Origin: Rickettsia rhipicephali str. 3-7-female6-CWPP
GTDB lineage: Bacteria > Pseudomonadota > Alphaproteobacteria > Rickettsiales > Rickettsiaceae
Direction: 5' to 3'
NCBI RefSeq assembly: GCF_000284075.1
Contig: NC_017042.1
Coordinates: 1-64,000, forward strand
DNA length: 64,000 bases
Position 1 is the first letter of the stretch. Each line of letters starts with the position of its first letter. A program made the position numbers and the translations under genes. Below the pieces are notes generated by a model. That model made no database searches, was not told the origin of the DNA, and saw nothing but the letters and a program-made list of their open reading frames with translations. This document shows positions 10,294 to 20,480 of the stretch, one piece after another.

Positions 10294-11118
10294 ATGAAAA
10301 ATTTTATTTGGGCAATAATATTTCCAATATTTCTTTCAGGGTGTTCTACTACTCATGATGTAGCTAGCAGGGTAAAGCATTCACAAGATATAGCAACTCA
10401 AAATAACTTTCAGATGAGGCTAGTAAACGGTGGTGATTTTACTCTTACGACTTATCAGCGTATTACCAACCGTAACCTACCTTTTGTATTCTATATTGAG
10501 GGAGATGGACATCTTGCGGATGGATCTGCTAATTCTGACAACCCTACTCCCGTTAATCCGATGCTCTTAAAGCTTGCTACAATGGATAAAAGACCGAATA
10601 TTGTTTATATAGCAAGACCTTGCCAATATACTCCTTTAGAAATGAACTCAAAATGCATTAGCGATTATTGGTTAGATAAAAGAATGGGACAGGAAGTCGT
10701 AGATTCAATTAACAATGTCATAAATATTATCAATAACGGACAAAAATTTAGCTTAGTCGGCTTCTCCGGTGGCGGCGGGCTTACAATATTAATTGCCGCT
10801 CAAAATAGTAATGTTAAAGATATTATAACGATTGCCGGTAATTTAGATACTAAAAAGTTTGATAAATATCATAATTATCGTGGTTACTTAGTTAAATCCT
10901 TAAACCCGATAAATTATGCAAAACAGGTTAATAATATCCCTCAATTACATCTCTCCGGCATGGATGACAAAAGAGTCCCGCCTTTCATAGCAGCACTTTA
11001 CGTAAAAACAAGTAACTCACCGTGTGTAAAAAAGCAAACTTTTCCTAATATTGCTCATGCAAAAGGTTGGGATAAAGTTTGGTCTAATATATTAGATATG
11101 CCTCTGATTTGTAATTAG
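10294..11118 (+). CDS. Putative lipoprotein alpha/beta hydrolase
   Basis: A 274-residue protein with a signal peptide and lipobox LSGC, lipidated Cys at position 17, so probably envelope-anchored. The sequence GFSGGGG near residue 160 fits the nucleophile elbow of a serine alpha/beta hydrolase. An aspartate in LSGMDDKRVPP and a histidine in NIAHAKGW are placed as a possible triad. The substrate is unknown. It follows ssb by 11 bases and may share its transcript. It could also be described as a conserved rickettsial hypothetical protein. Confidence 0.75.
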   Translation: MKNFIWAIIFPIFLSGCSTTHDVASRVKHSQDIATQNNFQMRLVNGGDFTLTTYQRITNRNLPFVFYIEGDGHLADGSANSDNPTPVNPMLLKLATMDKRPNIVYIARPCQYTPLEMNSKCISDYWLDKRMGQEVVDSINNVINIINNGQKFSLVGFSGGGGLTILIAAQNSNVKDIITIAGNLDTKKFDKYHNYRGYLVKSLNPINYAKQVNNIPQLHLSGMDDKRVPPFIAALYVKTSNSPCVKKQTFPNIAHAKGWDKVWSNILDMPLICN

Positions 11119-11159
11119 ACATTAGGAAATATTATTAATCTATAATTCAAGCACTTATC

Positions 11160-11453
11160 ATGGCTTTTGCCCTTAATGTTATGCCGACTGTACCAAATTG
11201 TTTTAGACATTTTCCAATCTTTAAACGCTTTACTTCCGTAACATTTACATATGCTGTATCAGCTGCTTGTATGTATGTTATTAGCTCTTTTGGTTTTCCT
11301 CATTGAATAAAAACCTTTGGAAACTGGGGAGTATTAATTATTATGATTCCAACAAGTATTGGATTTGGTATATTTCATTTTGAAAAATTGGAGAAAGAAA
11401 GTGGAAATTATCCGACAAAATCTTTTGCTCCTCCTCCGGTGATGTCTGCTTAA
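11160..11453 (+). pseudogene. C-terminal remnant of a multi-pass transporter (MFS-like)
   Basis: From ATG 11160 the frame reads a membrane-protein tail: FRHFPIFKRFTSVTFTY, a hydrophobic helix, TGA at about 11304, then IKTFGNWGVLIIMIP, another helix, and a polar tail ending at 11453. The style resembles rickettsial MFS transporters of the ProP/metabolite-proton type. The N-terminal two-thirds is absent and the stop lies inside, so it cannot work. It is distinct from the broken transporter at 32.7-33.7 kb. Confidence 0.6.
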
Positions 11454-11578
11454 TTGATAAATATTTATAGCAGGTTTCCTGTAATATCTCTTAGTTTAAG
11501 ACACTCAGCAAAAATTATAAAATGCGTATTATTAGAGAATCAAAGGGAATAATCAGAAGTTTTAATAGTTAGTAATAA

Positions 11579-11830
11579 TTATAATCTATAATATTGCCGA
11601 CGTTTCACTAAACCTTGCAGCTTAAGACCGCCTTTAGCACGCATCCATCGCAGTAACTCGTTAGCAGCGTTTGCATATTCACCTTGGTTTAGCTTTTGCC
11701 GCAATGTTGATGCTTGAAATGCCCCAGCCCCGCAGTTGAAAATAAACGAGATTAAGGCGGCTTGTTGATTTTCGGTTAATGGCACACCCTAGTGGACGAT
11801 TATCGACACATTTAACAGCTTCGAGTAATT
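11579..11830 (-). pseudogene. Phage-type lysozyme (GH24 endolysin) C-terminal remnant
   Basis: The minus-strand frame from 11785 reads PLTENQQAALISFIFNCGAGAF, ASTLRQKLNQGEY and a GLVKRR-type end. This is the C-terminal half of T4/lambdoid-like glycoside hydrolase 24 endolysins. Just upstream a shifted frame reads EAVKCVDNR, the expected preceding segment. The N-terminal part with the catalytic glutamate is not visible. A phage-derived gene fragment is the best explanation. Confidence 0.75.
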
Positions 11831-11964
11831 ATTATTTATCTTTCTACAGATCCTCGCTTGCTTTTTTGCGATATATTCTTGGGAGTAGTAATAGAATGAG
11901 GAAGGGAGATTTATGTTTGTTAATAGTAGCCCTTATGCGTTCTAGTGTTTGTTTAGTATTTTTA

Positions 11965-12370
11965 TTAGCATGTTATAGCATCCATATAAATACCTACTTC
12001 TTTCTGTTCTTTTTTGAAAGCTTCTTTATTTCCTATGTTAGCCAAAGCTTTAAAACTATGTTTTATAACTTGTCCAATATTTTTAAAAACATGCGAATTA
12101 TCTTTTTTAGCTGTTTCTTTGCACCATATATCTAGATTCTCTAATTCTTTTTTGATTTCAGGATTTTCCTTCCCTTTTTCATAAGTATGAATAATCTTTT
12201 CTAATTTTTCTTTAAACTCTTTTTCGTTATTACTAGGTTTTAAATTAAGCATTACACCAGAATGGTCTGATGATAGTTCTTTGAGGGTATTAATAATCAT
12301 TTCTGCTTTTAATCCATTATTAGCTCCATTAAGCAAATTTTCATATTTATGTCTACATATGGAGCTATAC
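11965..12370 (-). pseudogene. Unknown gene remnant
   Basis: A minus-strand frame is open from just after a TGA near 12380 to a stop at 11965. It has no ATG near its start; TTG at 12336 is the first start-like codon. It encodes a lysine- and glutamate-rich, helical sequence with LKELSSDHSGVMLNLKPS and IGQVIKHSFKALANIG. No family was recognised. Absence of a start and of a ribosome site suggests the C-terminal part of a larger lost gene. Confidence 0.4.
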
Positions 12371-12632
12371 TTGTGATATCATGATTATTAAATATTAGTT
12401 AACACAAAAGAAATTAAAGCTTTAATTAATAAACTTGAGAAATATTTTTAATTAAATTATTAATATTTCGTTTTATAAGGTGATAAATTTACTATTTAGA
12501 AGAAAGAGCAAAGCTGCTTAGTTTAGAGACTTGGTAAAAGACAATTAATATTCAGTTAAATGGTCAAAAGCTTGATTTTATGCTGCATCTGCGGTTTGTG
12601 ATACGTTTGTAGAAATACCGAAAAATAAAGAA
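12371..12632. other. AT-rich intergenic stretch, no gene seen
   Basis: Between the unknown remnant and tRNA-Arg I find no reading frame with coding character, no palindromic element and no clear promoter. Confidence 0.5.
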
Positions 12633-12709
12633 TGGCGCACCCTAAAGGATTCGAACCTCTGACCCACAGATTAGAAGTCTGTTGCTCTATCCAGCTGAGC
12701 TAAGGGTGC
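12633..12709 (-). tRNA. tRNA-Arg(TCT)
   Basis: The minus strand folds as a tRNA: acceptor gcaccct pairs with agggtgc, followed by G and an encoded CCA. The anticodon arm is acaga-cttctaa-tctgt with anticodon TCT. The T arm has the ggttcgaatcc core. It reads AGA (and probably AGG) codons. Confidence 0.96.
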
Positions 12710-12805
12710 TAAACATTTATGGTAAACGTTATATCAGTTTAAGCAAAGTTTTTCAAGGATTCTTTTTTTATTAAAAATAATAAGCAAATATGATAAAAAA
12801 TATTC

Positions 12806-13123
12806 ATGGATAAATTCTACAATTACAATTCTTCTTCACATCAGGCTTTACTTAGTTTTAAAGTAAAGCCTAATTCTAAACAAAATCTAATTAGCAATTT
12901 TGTAATTATTAATAATATCCCATATCTAAAATTATCTATAAAAGCAATACCGGCACAAGGTAAAGCGAATGAAGAAATCATAAATTATTTAGCAAAAGAA
13001 TGGAAATTATCACGTAGTAATATCGAAATTATTAAAGGTCATACTCATAGCTTAAAAACGATATTGATAAAAAATATTAATGAAGACTATTTAAATTTGA
13101 TTATTAATTCCTATATTAAATAA
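12806..13123 (+). CDS. DUF167 (YggU-type) family protein
   Basis: A 105-residue protein of the small DUF167/YggU family. The recognisable core is LKLSIKAIPAQGKANEEIINYLAKEWKLSRSNIEIIKGHTHSLK, where the AxPxxGKANxxxxxxLA pattern is diagnostic. Its biochemical role is unknown. Length and order are normal. It stands alone between tRNA-Arg on the other strand and a palindromic element. Confidence 0.88.
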   Translation: MDKFYNYNSSSHQALLSFKVKPNSKQNLISNFVIINNIPYLKLSIKAIPAQGKANEEIINYLAKEWKLSRSNIEIIKGHTHSLKTILIKNINEDYLNLIINSYIK

Positions 13124-13147
13124 GGTACAGTTGTTGCTATACTTCCA

Positions 13148-13222
13148 ATGTCATTCCCGCATAGGCGGGAATCTAGTTTATATTTATTATTTTCTAGATT
13201 CCTGCTTCCGCAGGAATGACAT
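13148..13222. repeat. Dispersed palindromic element (gtcattcccgc family)
   Basis: Starts atgtcattcccgc and ends gcaggaatgacat, with internal arms gcgggaatctag and ctagattcctgc. It fills most of the gap between DUF167 and htpG. The same family appears at 15203, 45653, 50735, 54988 and 57490. Confidence 0.85.
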
Positions 13223-13266
13223 AAGCAGTCATATGACGAAAAAATAATTTATTAACTGGAATAATT

Positions 13267-15132
13267 ATGACACAAGAAAAAAAGAAATTTGACGCCGAGG
13301 TTGGCAAGATTTTAAATTTAATGATTCACTCTCTTTATAGTAATAAAGAGATTTTTATGAGGGAGTTAATTTCCAACGCTTCGGATGCTTGTGATAAATT
13401 ACGTTATTTATCTCAAAGTAATAGTGAATTAGTAGCTGGCGATAGCAATTTTAAAATTACAGTTAAAGTCGATAAAGATAACAGACAAATCATTATCCGT
13501 GATAACGGCATCGGCATGAATAAAGACGATTTAATTGAAAATCTCGGTACTATTGCAAGATCGGGTACGGCAAATTTTCTTAAAAGCCTATCCGGTGATT
13601 CTAAAAAAGACAATATGCTAATCGGTCAATTTGGTGTTGGATTTTATTCAAGCTTTATGGTAGCCGATAAAGTGACTGTAACCTCAAGAAAAGCTGGGGA
13701 AGATAAAGTCCATATTTGGGAATCAGACGGGCTTGGTGAATATACTGTCTCAGATTCAGATAAAGAGTTGACAAGAGGCACGGAAATCGTTTTACATATC
13801 AAAAAGGAAGAAGATACATTCCTTGATCATTTTAGATTAAAACACATCGTTAAAAGCTATTCCGATCACATAGCAGTACCGATATATTTCTTTGATGAAG
13901 CTGGTAATAATGAAATCCAGCTTAATTCAGCTTCTGCATTATGGACAAGACCGAAATCGGGAATTACGGAAGAACAATATAAAGAATTCTACAAAAGCCT
14001 ATCTTACGCCGTTGATGACCCTTGGATAACTATGCATAATAAAAACGAGGGAGCTATAGAATTTACTAACCTACTTTTCATTCCATCAAGCAAAACATTT
14101 GATTTATTCCACCCTGATCGCAAAAGGCGAGTAAAATTATATATAAAAAGAGTATTTATATCTGATGAGAATATAGATTTAATCCCGTCATATTTAAGAT
14201 TTTTACGAGGCGTGGTTGATTCAGAAGATTTACCACTAAATATTAGCCGTGAATCACTGCAGCATAATAGCGTGCTTGAGAAAATCAAAAATGCTATTAC
14301 AAAAAGAGTGCTTGGCGAGCTTAGAAAAAAGAAAGAGGAATCACCTGAAGAATATAATAAGTTTTGGGCTAATTTCGGCGGTGCTTTAAAAGAGGGTTTA
14401 TGCGAGGCTACTACCGATCATGAAAAATTATTAGAGGTATGCATATTCAGAAGTGCCTTGCATAATAAAATGATCAGCCTTGACGAATATATAGCGAATT
14501 TTAAAGAAGGGCAGAGTACTATATATTATTTAAGCGGTGATAACCCCGATAAATTACTTTCAAGCCCACAAATCGAAGGGTTGTTAAGTAAAAAAATCGA
14601 TGTATTACTTTTTACCGATACAGTGGATGATTTTTGGGTAAATGTTAATAGCAAGTATAAAGAACATGCTATTAAATCAGCAACAAGAAGTGATATCGAT
14701 GTAGAGCAAACTACTTCACAATCTGAGGAGAAAAATACAGATAGTAAAAAATCCGATGATGAATATAAATTGCTAACAGATTATTTTAAAGAGACACTAG
14801 GGGAGTTGGTAAAAGAAGTTAAGATCTCTAAAAAACTTACTTCAAGTCCTGCTTGTCTTGCCGTTAGCGACACTGCTATGGATATTCGTATGGAGAGATT
14901 TTTGATTGAGCAGAAACAAATAGCTAATGCCTCAGCTAAAAATCTAGAGTTAAACCCTAAAAATAAAATCATAGAGAAAATCTTTAACGACTTAAAAGCA
15001 AATAATAAAAATAATAAAGAATTGGTTAATCTAATATTTGATCAAGCCTGTATTTTAGAGGGTGAACCGGTTGCTGATACAGGTGCATTTTCAAAGAGAT
15101 TAAACGATATTGTACAAAAAGCCATATTATAA
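13267..15132 (+). CDS. htpG: Chaperone protein HtpG (Hsp90)
   Basis: A 621-residue bacterial Hsp90, an ATP-dependent homodimeric chaperone in the cytoplasm. The GHKL ATPase site is intact: [15 protein letters not shown] near residue 37, DNGIGM, and [13 protein letters not shown]. The middle domain has the catalytic-loop segment [16 protein letters not shown] charged, less conserved linker (about residues 475-500) precedes the C-terminal dimerisation domain. The frame is full length with ATG at 13267. It is a single gene flanked by palindromic elements. Confidence 0.98.
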   Translation: MTQEKKKFDAEVGKILNLMIHSLYSNKEIFMRELISNASDACDKLRYLSQSNSELVAGDSNFKITVKVDKDNRQIIIRDNGIGMNKDDLIENLGTIARSGTANFLKSLSGDSKKDNMLIGQFGVGFYSSFMVADKVTVTSRKAGEDKVHIWESDGLGEYTVSDSDKELTRGTEIVLHIKKEEDTFLDHFRLKHIVKSYSDHIAVPIYFFDEAGNNEIQLNSASALWTRPKSGITEEQYKEFYKSLSYAVDDPWITMHNKNEGAIEFTNLLFIPSSKTFDLFHPDRKRRVKLYIKRVFISDENIDLIPSYLRFLRGVVDSEDLPLNISRESLQHNSVLEKIKNAITKRVLGELRKKKEESPEEYNKFWANFGGALKEGLCEATTDHEKLLEVCIFRSALHNKMISLDEYIANFKEGQSTIYYLSGDNPDKLLSSPQIEGLLSKKIDVLLFTDTVDDFWVNVNSKYKEHAIKSATRSDIDVEQTTSQSEEKNTDSKKSDDEYKLLTDYFKETLGELVKEVKISKKLTSSPACLAVSDTAMDIRMERFLIEQKQIANASAKNLELNPKNKIIEKIFNDLKANNKNNKELVNLIFDQACILEGEPVADTGAFSKRLNDIVQKAIL

Positions 15133-15202
15133 CTTTAAACTTTTTTAATTTTAATGTAGAATAGTTGCAAACGTGATTTTGGAAGTATTGTTCTGTTCGA
15201 TC

Positions 15203-15300
15203 TCATTCCCGCGTAGGCGGGAATCCAGAAAGAATATTCAAAATATCTGATTATAGAATTTTATAATTAATAAAATGAATTCCCGCCTACGCGGGAATGA
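15203..15300. repeat. Dispersed palindromic element with long perfect outer arms
   Basis: The 22-base left arm at 15203-15224 (tcattcccgcgtaggcgg and four more bases) is the exact reverse complement of the right arm at 15279-15300. It ends only 10 bases before the hemA start. Each arm is itself a small hairpin (attcccgc / gcgggaat). It creates a false in-frame ATG at 15275 ahead of hemA. Confidence 0.85.
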
Positions 15301-15310
15301 CATCGAGAAA

Positions 15311-16564
15311 ATGTCTTATTACGATACTATATTTAGCAAACATATAGATAAGATCAAAAGCGAAGGAAGATATCGAGAATTTAAGGCCTTAAAAAGACAA
15401 GCCGATAATTTTCCTTTTGCAGAACACGCTAATAAACAAATAGTTATGTGGTGCATTAATGACTATTTGGGTATGAGTAAACATGCAAAAGTAATGCAAG
15501 CTTCTATAGATGCCTTGCTAAAATACGGTGTTGGATCAGGCGGAACTCGCAATATCGGCGGTAATAATATCGCCATTCTTGAGCTTGAAAAAGAACTTGC
15601 AAATTTACACAAAAAGCAAGCAGCTTTAGTTTTTACATCCGGTTTTGTTGCAAATGATACAACGCTTGCAAGTCTTGCTAAAATCATGCCGGATATAGTA
15701 TTTTTCTCCGATGAGCTAAATCATGCATCAATAATTGCAGGGATTACAAGTTCAAGAGCCGAGAAATATATATATAGACATTTAGACGTTAAGCATCTAG
15801 AAGAGCTTTTACAATCAGTCGATATTAATAGACCTAATAGACCGAAAATTATTGTTTTTGAATCAGCTTACTCTATGGACGGTTTTTTCTCACCTATCAA
15901 AGATATAATCAATTTAGCCAAAAAATATAATGCTTTAACCTTTATCGATGAAGTTCATACGGTCGGTTTATACGGTAAACAGGGTAGCGGTATTGCCGAG
16001 CTTCTTAATTGTAGTGATCAAATCGATATTATTCAAGGGACGCTTGCCAAAGCATATGGTACTATCGGCGGTTATATCACTAGCAACCATAATTTAGTCG
16101 ACGCTATAAGACTAACCGCTCCAGGGTTTATTTTCACTACTTCATTGCCGCCGGTAATTTCTACCGCTGCAACGCATAGTATTAGACATCTTAAAGAATC
16201 AAATGAAGAACGAATAAAACATCAAGAAGTAGTTACAAAACTTAAAAATTCTTTTGAACGTTTTAATATACCTTATTTGAAAAATGAAAGTCATATAGTG
16301 CCGATAATTATTGGTGATCCGATTAAAGCGGCGAAAGCCTCAAATATGCTCCTTAATGAATACGGTATTTACGTTCAACATATCAATTTTCCAACTGTAC
16401 CGAGAGGTACGGAACGCCTTCGAATCATCCCAACCCCTGCCCATACCGACAAAATGATCAATGATTTATCTGTAGCTTTAGTGCAGATATTTGCCGAACT
16501 TGATATAGAATTATCTTCTGCTAAAGAACTTAACGAAGAAGTACGCTTAAATCTTATTGCTTAA
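15311..16564 (+). CDS. hemA: 5-aminolevulinate synthase
   Basis: A PLP-dependent enzyme that condenses glycine with succinyl-CoA to make 5-aminolevulinate, the C4 route to heme used by alphaproteobacteria. The PLP lysine is Lys247 in GTLAKAYG. The cofactor aspartate lies in FIDEVHTVG and the glycine-rich substrate loop in VGSGGTRNIGG. I take ATG 15311 (MSYYDTIF), giving 417 residues. The open frame reaches back to 15275, but those 12 codons lie in the palindromic element and do not match the family. Confidence 0.96.
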   Translation: MSYYDTIFSKHIDKIKSEGRYREFKALKRQADNFPFAEHANKQIVMWCINDYLGMSKHAKVMQASIDALLKYGVGSGGTRNIGGNNIAILELEKELANLHKKQAALVFTSGFVANDTTLASLAKIMPDIVFFSDELNHASIIAGITSSRAEKYIYRHLDVKHLEELLQSVDINRPNRPKIIVFESAYSMDGFFSPIKDIINLAKKYNALTFIDEVHTVGLYGKQGSGIAELLNCSDQIDIIQGTLAKAYGTIGGYITSNHNLVDAIRLTAPGFIFTTSLPPVISTAATHSIRHLKESNEERIKHQEVVTKLKNSFERFNIPYLKNESHIVPIIIGDPIKAAKASNMLLNEYGIYVQHINFPTVPRGTERLRIIPTPAHTDKMINDLSVALVQIFAELDIELSSAKELNEEVRLNLIA

Positions 16565-16665
16565 CGCCATTGTGAGAAAAATTACACAGTAATTGACGAA
16601 GCAGTCTAATAAAAAATGCTCTTAATGTCATTCCTGCGTGGCATTGTTGCGTGGGATCGGTCTTC

Positions 16666-16786
16666 CGTCATTGCGAGAAGAATTACGTAGTAATTCGACG
16701 AAGCAATCCAGTAAAAAATTCTGTAAATCAGAATTTTTTTAATTATTTTGTTGGATTGCCACGTCGCTTCGCGCCTCGCAATGACG
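16666..16786. repeat. Dispersed palindromic element (cgtcattgcgag family)
   Basis: Bounded by cgtcattgcgagaag and cgcctcgcaatgacg, with inner arms gaagcaatcca and tggattgccacg. The sequence just before it (16565-16625) has a degraded second copy (gccattgtgagaaaaatt) and a piece of the gtcattcctgc family, so elements are nested or tandem downstream of hemA. Confidence 0.85.
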
Positions 16787-17307
16787 ATTTGGCCTCCACA
16801 CAACAATGCTTTTAGTTATTTAGCTCATGACGATATCTATCTTTGGTTAACAATGCCACAAATCTTATACCCAATTTATTTACTTGCTTTTGCTCCTAAA
16901 TCATCTAGTTTATTGAAATATACTCTAAAAAAAGTAAGATATAACCCTTTAAATTCTTTTTAAAAAATAAAGGGTTACCCCATAAATCCCTTATCTTTAT
17001 ATAATTTAAAAAAAGTTGTATTTTTATACCACTATAATATTAATTTTTTATTTCTATAATAATTAATTTGTTTACTTTGAAGAATTTATAATTTATTTTT
17101 TCTATAAAATTTCAACACAAGGCTGTAATTATTGAGCTTTTAAAGTTAACTCAGATAAAGAACAAACGAGCAATAACAAAAAAGAAAAAAGTACTTCTAC
17201 AAAATCGACTACGGCTAGTCGCTTAGCTTATGACAATATCCATCTTTAATTTAGCAATGTCTAAAAAATAAAGTAATATGAATTTTAACTTAATATAATT
17301 ACCGAAT
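16787..17307 (+). other. Gene-free AT-rich stretch with a second repeat family
   Basis: No credible gene. The motif ttagctcatgacgatatc appears at about 16820 and, slightly changed, as cttagcttatgacaatatcc at about 17222, so two copies of a second dispersed repeat lie 400 bases apart. A related sequence occurs on the other strand near 52870. A 10-bp hairpin (taacccttta / taaagggtta) lies at 16942-16951 and 16968-16977. Confidence 0.5.
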
Positions 17308-17732
17308 ATGTCTTTTTTTGACCGCAAAACTGCAATTATTAAGTTTCTTAAGATTAATGCCGGAAAAGAATTTACTGCTTCCCAAATAGCCGTATGGATA
17401 GTTGAAACGTACTCTCAAGAGGCTGCTCGAAAAGTGCAAACAAGTAACGATAAGCTATTAATGAGCGTTAACAAGATGAGTAACACAAAAGAAATAGCGA
17501 TACTTTTGTATAAAAATGAAATGAAGACGCTATTACCTACAACCCATACCAAAAATAGAACCGAACATTAAGATAATAAAAAAAGGGAAATCGAGCTAAA
17601 TATTGTTATATTAATAATACCGATAAGACATTTGATATATCCAAAATTATTAAAGCCCTTGAAAATTATAAGAAGCAGGAGCTTACTGCTATGGAAATGG
17701 CTCAATTGCTGTTAAGTGCTAACGCGAAATAG
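17308..17732 (+). pseudogene. Eroded gene with N-terminal HTH-like domain
   Basis: From ATG 17308 the frame reads a domain with IIKFLKINAGKEFTASQIAVWIVETY. This resembles the winged-helix N-terminus seen in some uncharacterised restriction-associated or HARE-HTH-type proteins. After residue 80 the expected continuation appears in other frames: PNIKIIKKGKSS, then KYCYINNTDKTFDISKIIKALENY, ending at TAG 17730-17732. At least two frameshifts are needed. The family name is from memory and tentative. Confidence 0.5.
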
Positions 17733-17899
17733 TTAGTGATTGCAAAAATAGACGACTATATGCCAGCAAAGGTGAGTTCTGCGAAACTCACAGTTAGCAA
17801 TGCCTAATCCTAATGGGATTTTACAAAAACTATTGCATATTTCAGCTCTTTAGTTTATTTTGATTAGCAAACTATATACAGAATTAATGGATTATTAAA

Positions 17900-19237
17900 A
17901 TGGGAATTACCGTATTAAAAAATGAAGGATTGGATTTTCATGCAAGAATTTCTACTCCTTTAAGTGAGATAGATGACGATATTCAAAAAGAATTACTTGA
18001 TTTAACCAAAAAGGTTAAAATAGCAGGTTTTAGAGCCGGTAAAGTACCGGTTTCAATTGTTAAGAAAAAATATGGTACTTCCGTCAGGAATGATATAATA
18101 GAAAGAAAAATTAACCATTCAGTAAATCACGTTATTAAAGAGCATAATCTCAATATAATCGGTAGACCCAAAATTGAAGAATTACAAAACGAATCCGATA
18201 AAGCTTTAGAATTTACCGTAAAAATAGAGCTATTACCTAAAATTACTATTCCGGATTTAAAAAAAATCTCACTAGATCGTCCAAAATTAGAAGTAAACTC
18301 TAAAGATGTTGAAGAACAACTAGAAAAACTTGCCGCATTAACAAAAAACTATACTAAAGAAAGTAAAGCAAAAATAAAAGCCGGAGATCAGGTTACTATT
18401 GATGCAATCGGGTACATCAAGGAGAAAGCTTTTAAGGACGGTAAATTAAATGATTTTAAGGTAATAATAGGTAGTAATGCACTTATTCCCGGTTTTGAGA
18501 AACAATTAATAGGTTCTAAAACAGGTAGTGAAGTAGATGTTAATGTTACTTTTCCTGAAAATTACCATGCTAAAGATTTAGCAGGTAAGGATGCTCGTTT
18601 TGTAGTACAAATTAAAGCAGTACATACTGCAGAACCTACCGTTATCGATGACGAATTTGCTAAAAAATTCCAAAGTAATAGCCTTGAAGAATTGCGTACA
18701 CATTTTACTAAACAAATAGAAAATGAGTCGGAAGAAGCTATTAATACTATAATGAAAATGAACTTATTTGATAAGTTAGAAAAATTGTTAGATTTTGATG
18801 TACCGGAATCTTTATTAGAGCAAGAAAAAAATATTCTAAAGTCCGGAACCGATAAAAATGAACAAGATGAATCATTATTGAAAGATAAATCCTCTAAAGA
18901 AATAACAGCATATTATAATAAATTAGCCCTACGCCGTGTACGAATAGGCTTATTACTTGCTGAATATGCAAAATCTAAAAATTTGCAATTAGAGCCTGAT
19001 GATTTAAGAAAAGTTATTATGCAACAAGCACGTAATTTTCCTGGGCAGGAAAATATGATATTTGATTTTTATAAAAATAATCCTAGAGCAATTGAAGGAC
19101 TTAAAGGTCCTGCCTTAGAAGATAAAGCTGTACAATATATATTTAATCACGAAATAAAGCTTAAAGAAAAAAAATATACTAAGGAAGAGCTAGAGAAATA
19201 TCTAGAAGCAGAAGAGCAACGTATTACTTTAATTTAA
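17900..19237 (+). CDS. tig: Trigger factor (ribosome-associated chaperone, PPIase)
   Basis: A 445-residue chaperone that binds nascent chains at the ribosome exit tunnel. The N-terminal ribosome-binding domain has the signature [17 protein letters not shown] (about residues 40-56). The FKBP-type prolyl isomerase domain covers about residues 150-240 ([42 protein letters not shown]). The C-terminal helical chaperone domain follows. It is full length and ends tail-to-tail with obgE. Confidence 0.97.
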   Translation: MGITVLKNEGLDFHARISTPLSEIDDDIQKELLDLTKKVKIAGFRAGKVPVSIVKKKYGTSVRNDIIERKINHSVNHVIKEHNLNIIGRPKIEELQNESDKALEFTVKIELLPKITIPDLKKISLDRPKLEVNSKDVEEQLEKLAALTKNYTKESKAKIKAGDQVTIDAIGYIKEKAFKDGKLNDFKVIIGSNALIPGFEKQLIGSKTGSEVDVNVTFPENYHAKDLAGKDARFVVQIKAVHTAEPTVIDDEFAKKFQSNSLEELRTHFTKQIENESEEAINTIMKMNLFDKLEKLLDFDVPESLLEQEKNILKSGTDKNEQDESLLKDKSSKEITAYYNKLALRRVRIGLLLAEYAKSKNLQLEPDDLRKVIMQQARNFPGQENMIFDFYKNNPRAIEGLKGPALEDKAVQYIFNHEIKLKEKKYTKEELEKYLEAEEQRITLI

Positions 19238-19249
19238 AGTTTATTAATT

Positions 19250-19342
19250 GTCATTGCGAGGGGATATTATTGCGTGGATATCAAGTCGCCGTTGCGAGTG
19301 AACGTTAGTGAGCGTGGCAATCTCAGGAATCCTCGCAATGAC
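19250..19342. repeat. Dispersed palindromic element between convergent genes
   Basis: Bounded by gtcattgcgag and ctcgcaatgac, with internal arms gtggatatcaag and the gcgtggcaatctcaggaat module. It fills the space between the convergent tig and obgE genes, where a hairpin could act as a two-way terminator; that role is inferred. Confidence 0.8.
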
Positions 19343-19377
19343 AATCCTCAGTATCCACGCAGGCAATACCTAGAGTA

Positions 19378-20370
19378 TTACTCCTGATTTTTTATAGTCT
19401 CTAAAGCAAGTTTAACTATTTTATTTACTCCAGCATTAGTGTAGGTAGAGATAGGAAAAACTTCTTTATTAGTAACTTTCTGCAACTTATTTATTTTTTC
19501 CTGTATTTCCTCATCTGTGAGAACATCGCATTTATTAAGACATATGATTTCGATTTTATTTTTTAGATAATCGGAATATGATTCAAGCTCAAGACGTACC
19601 GTATTATAATCTGCAACTACATCATTACTAGAGCCGTCTATTAAATGTATTAACAGATTACATCTTTCTATATGCTTTAAGAATTTATCGCCAAGTCCGT
19701 GACCTTGATGAGCCCCCTCAATTAAGCCAGGAATATCGGCTATGATAAACTCTTCGTCATCAACATATACCACTCCAAGATTCGGCACTAAAGTAGTAAA
19801 GGGATAATCGGCAATTTTAGGCTTGGCTGCCGTTACAAAGGATAAAAAAGTAGATTTACCGGCATTTGGAAACCCCACAAGCCCAACATCAGAGAGAAGT
19901 TTTAAACTTAAATGAATCCACATTTCTTCGGCAATTTCTCCTTCCGTACGCTTTCTTGGAGCTTGATTAACCGACGATTTGAAATGGCTGTTACCAAGAC
20001 CGCCACTTCCTCCTTTAATTATTTCAAAGCTTTGATCATCCACAGTGAAATCATGCAATAATATATTGCCGTCCTCGGAAAAGATTTGAGTACCGATCGG
20101 AACATCAAGAACTAATGATTTTCCTGATTTACCGCTTCTATTTGAATCTTTACCGTTTTCGCCGTTTTCTGCGGTAAAATGCTGTTTATATCGATAATTT
20201 ACTAGCGTATTAAGATGGTGATTACTCCTGAAAATAACACTACCGCCACGTCCACCATCACCACCGTCCGGTCCGCCTCTGTCAATAAATTTCTCACGAT
20301 GGAAACTAACACAACCATTGCCGCCGTTCCCACCTTTTATATATATTTTAACTTCATCAATAAAATGCAT
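19378..20370 (-). CDS. obgE: GTPase Obg/CgtA
   Basis: A 330-residue GTPase linked to late 50S ribosome assembly and stress control. The glycine-rich Obg fold fills the first 155 residues ([31 protein letters not shown]). The G domain has G1 [10 protein letters not shown]3 DIPGLIEGA, and G4 NKCD. It ends after the G domain, so the OCT domain of Gram-positive Obg is absent, as is normal in rickettsiae and many proteobacteria. Confidence 0.97.
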   Translation of the reverse strand: MHFIDEVKIYIKGGNGGNGCVSFHREKFIDRGGPDGGDGGRGGSVIFRSNHHLNTLVNYRYKQHFTAENGENGKDSNRSGKSGKSLVLDVPIGTQIFSEDGNILLHDFTVDDQSFEIIKGGSGGLGNSHFKSSVNQAPRKRTEGEIAEEMWIHLSLKLLSDVGLVGFPNAGKSTFLSFVTAAKPKIADYPFTTLVPNLGVVYVDDEEFIIADIPGLIEGAHQGHGLGDKFLKHIERCNLLIHLIDGSSNDVVADYNTVRLELESYSDYLKNKIEIICLNKCDVLTDEEIQEKINKLQKVTNKEVFPISTYTNAGVNKIVKLALETIKNQE

Positions 20371-20387
20371 ATGATTTATATTTTCAA

Positions 20388-20473
20388 CGTCATTGCGAGC
20401 GACTGCAAGGAGCGTAGCAATCTCAAGAGGTTTGATGAGATTGCTACGCTCCTTGCAGTCGCTCGCAATGACG
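20388..20473. repeat. Near-perfect 86-base palindrome between gltA and obgE
   Basis: The arms are about 38 bases each, beginning cgtcattgcgagcgactgca and ending with its complement gctcgcaatgacg, around a loop of about 10 bases. It is the best-preserved copy of this family here. It lies between the stop of gltA and the start of obgE on the same strand, so a gltA transcript would form this hairpin directly after the coding region. Confidence 0.9.
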
Positions 20474-20480
20474 ACAATGT

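Noticed and set aside
11779-12135. Plus-strand 118-residue ORF
   Set aside because: Shadow of minus-strand remnants; composition is low-complexity and it has no ribosome site.
14004-14288. Minus-strand ORF inside htpG
   Set aside because: Antisense shadow of a conserved coding gene.
15275-15310. ATG 15275 as hemA start
   Set aside because: The codons lie in a palindromic element arm and are not part of the enzyme.
16606-16806. Minus-strand ORF after hemA
   Set aside because: It is entirely palindromic-element sequence.
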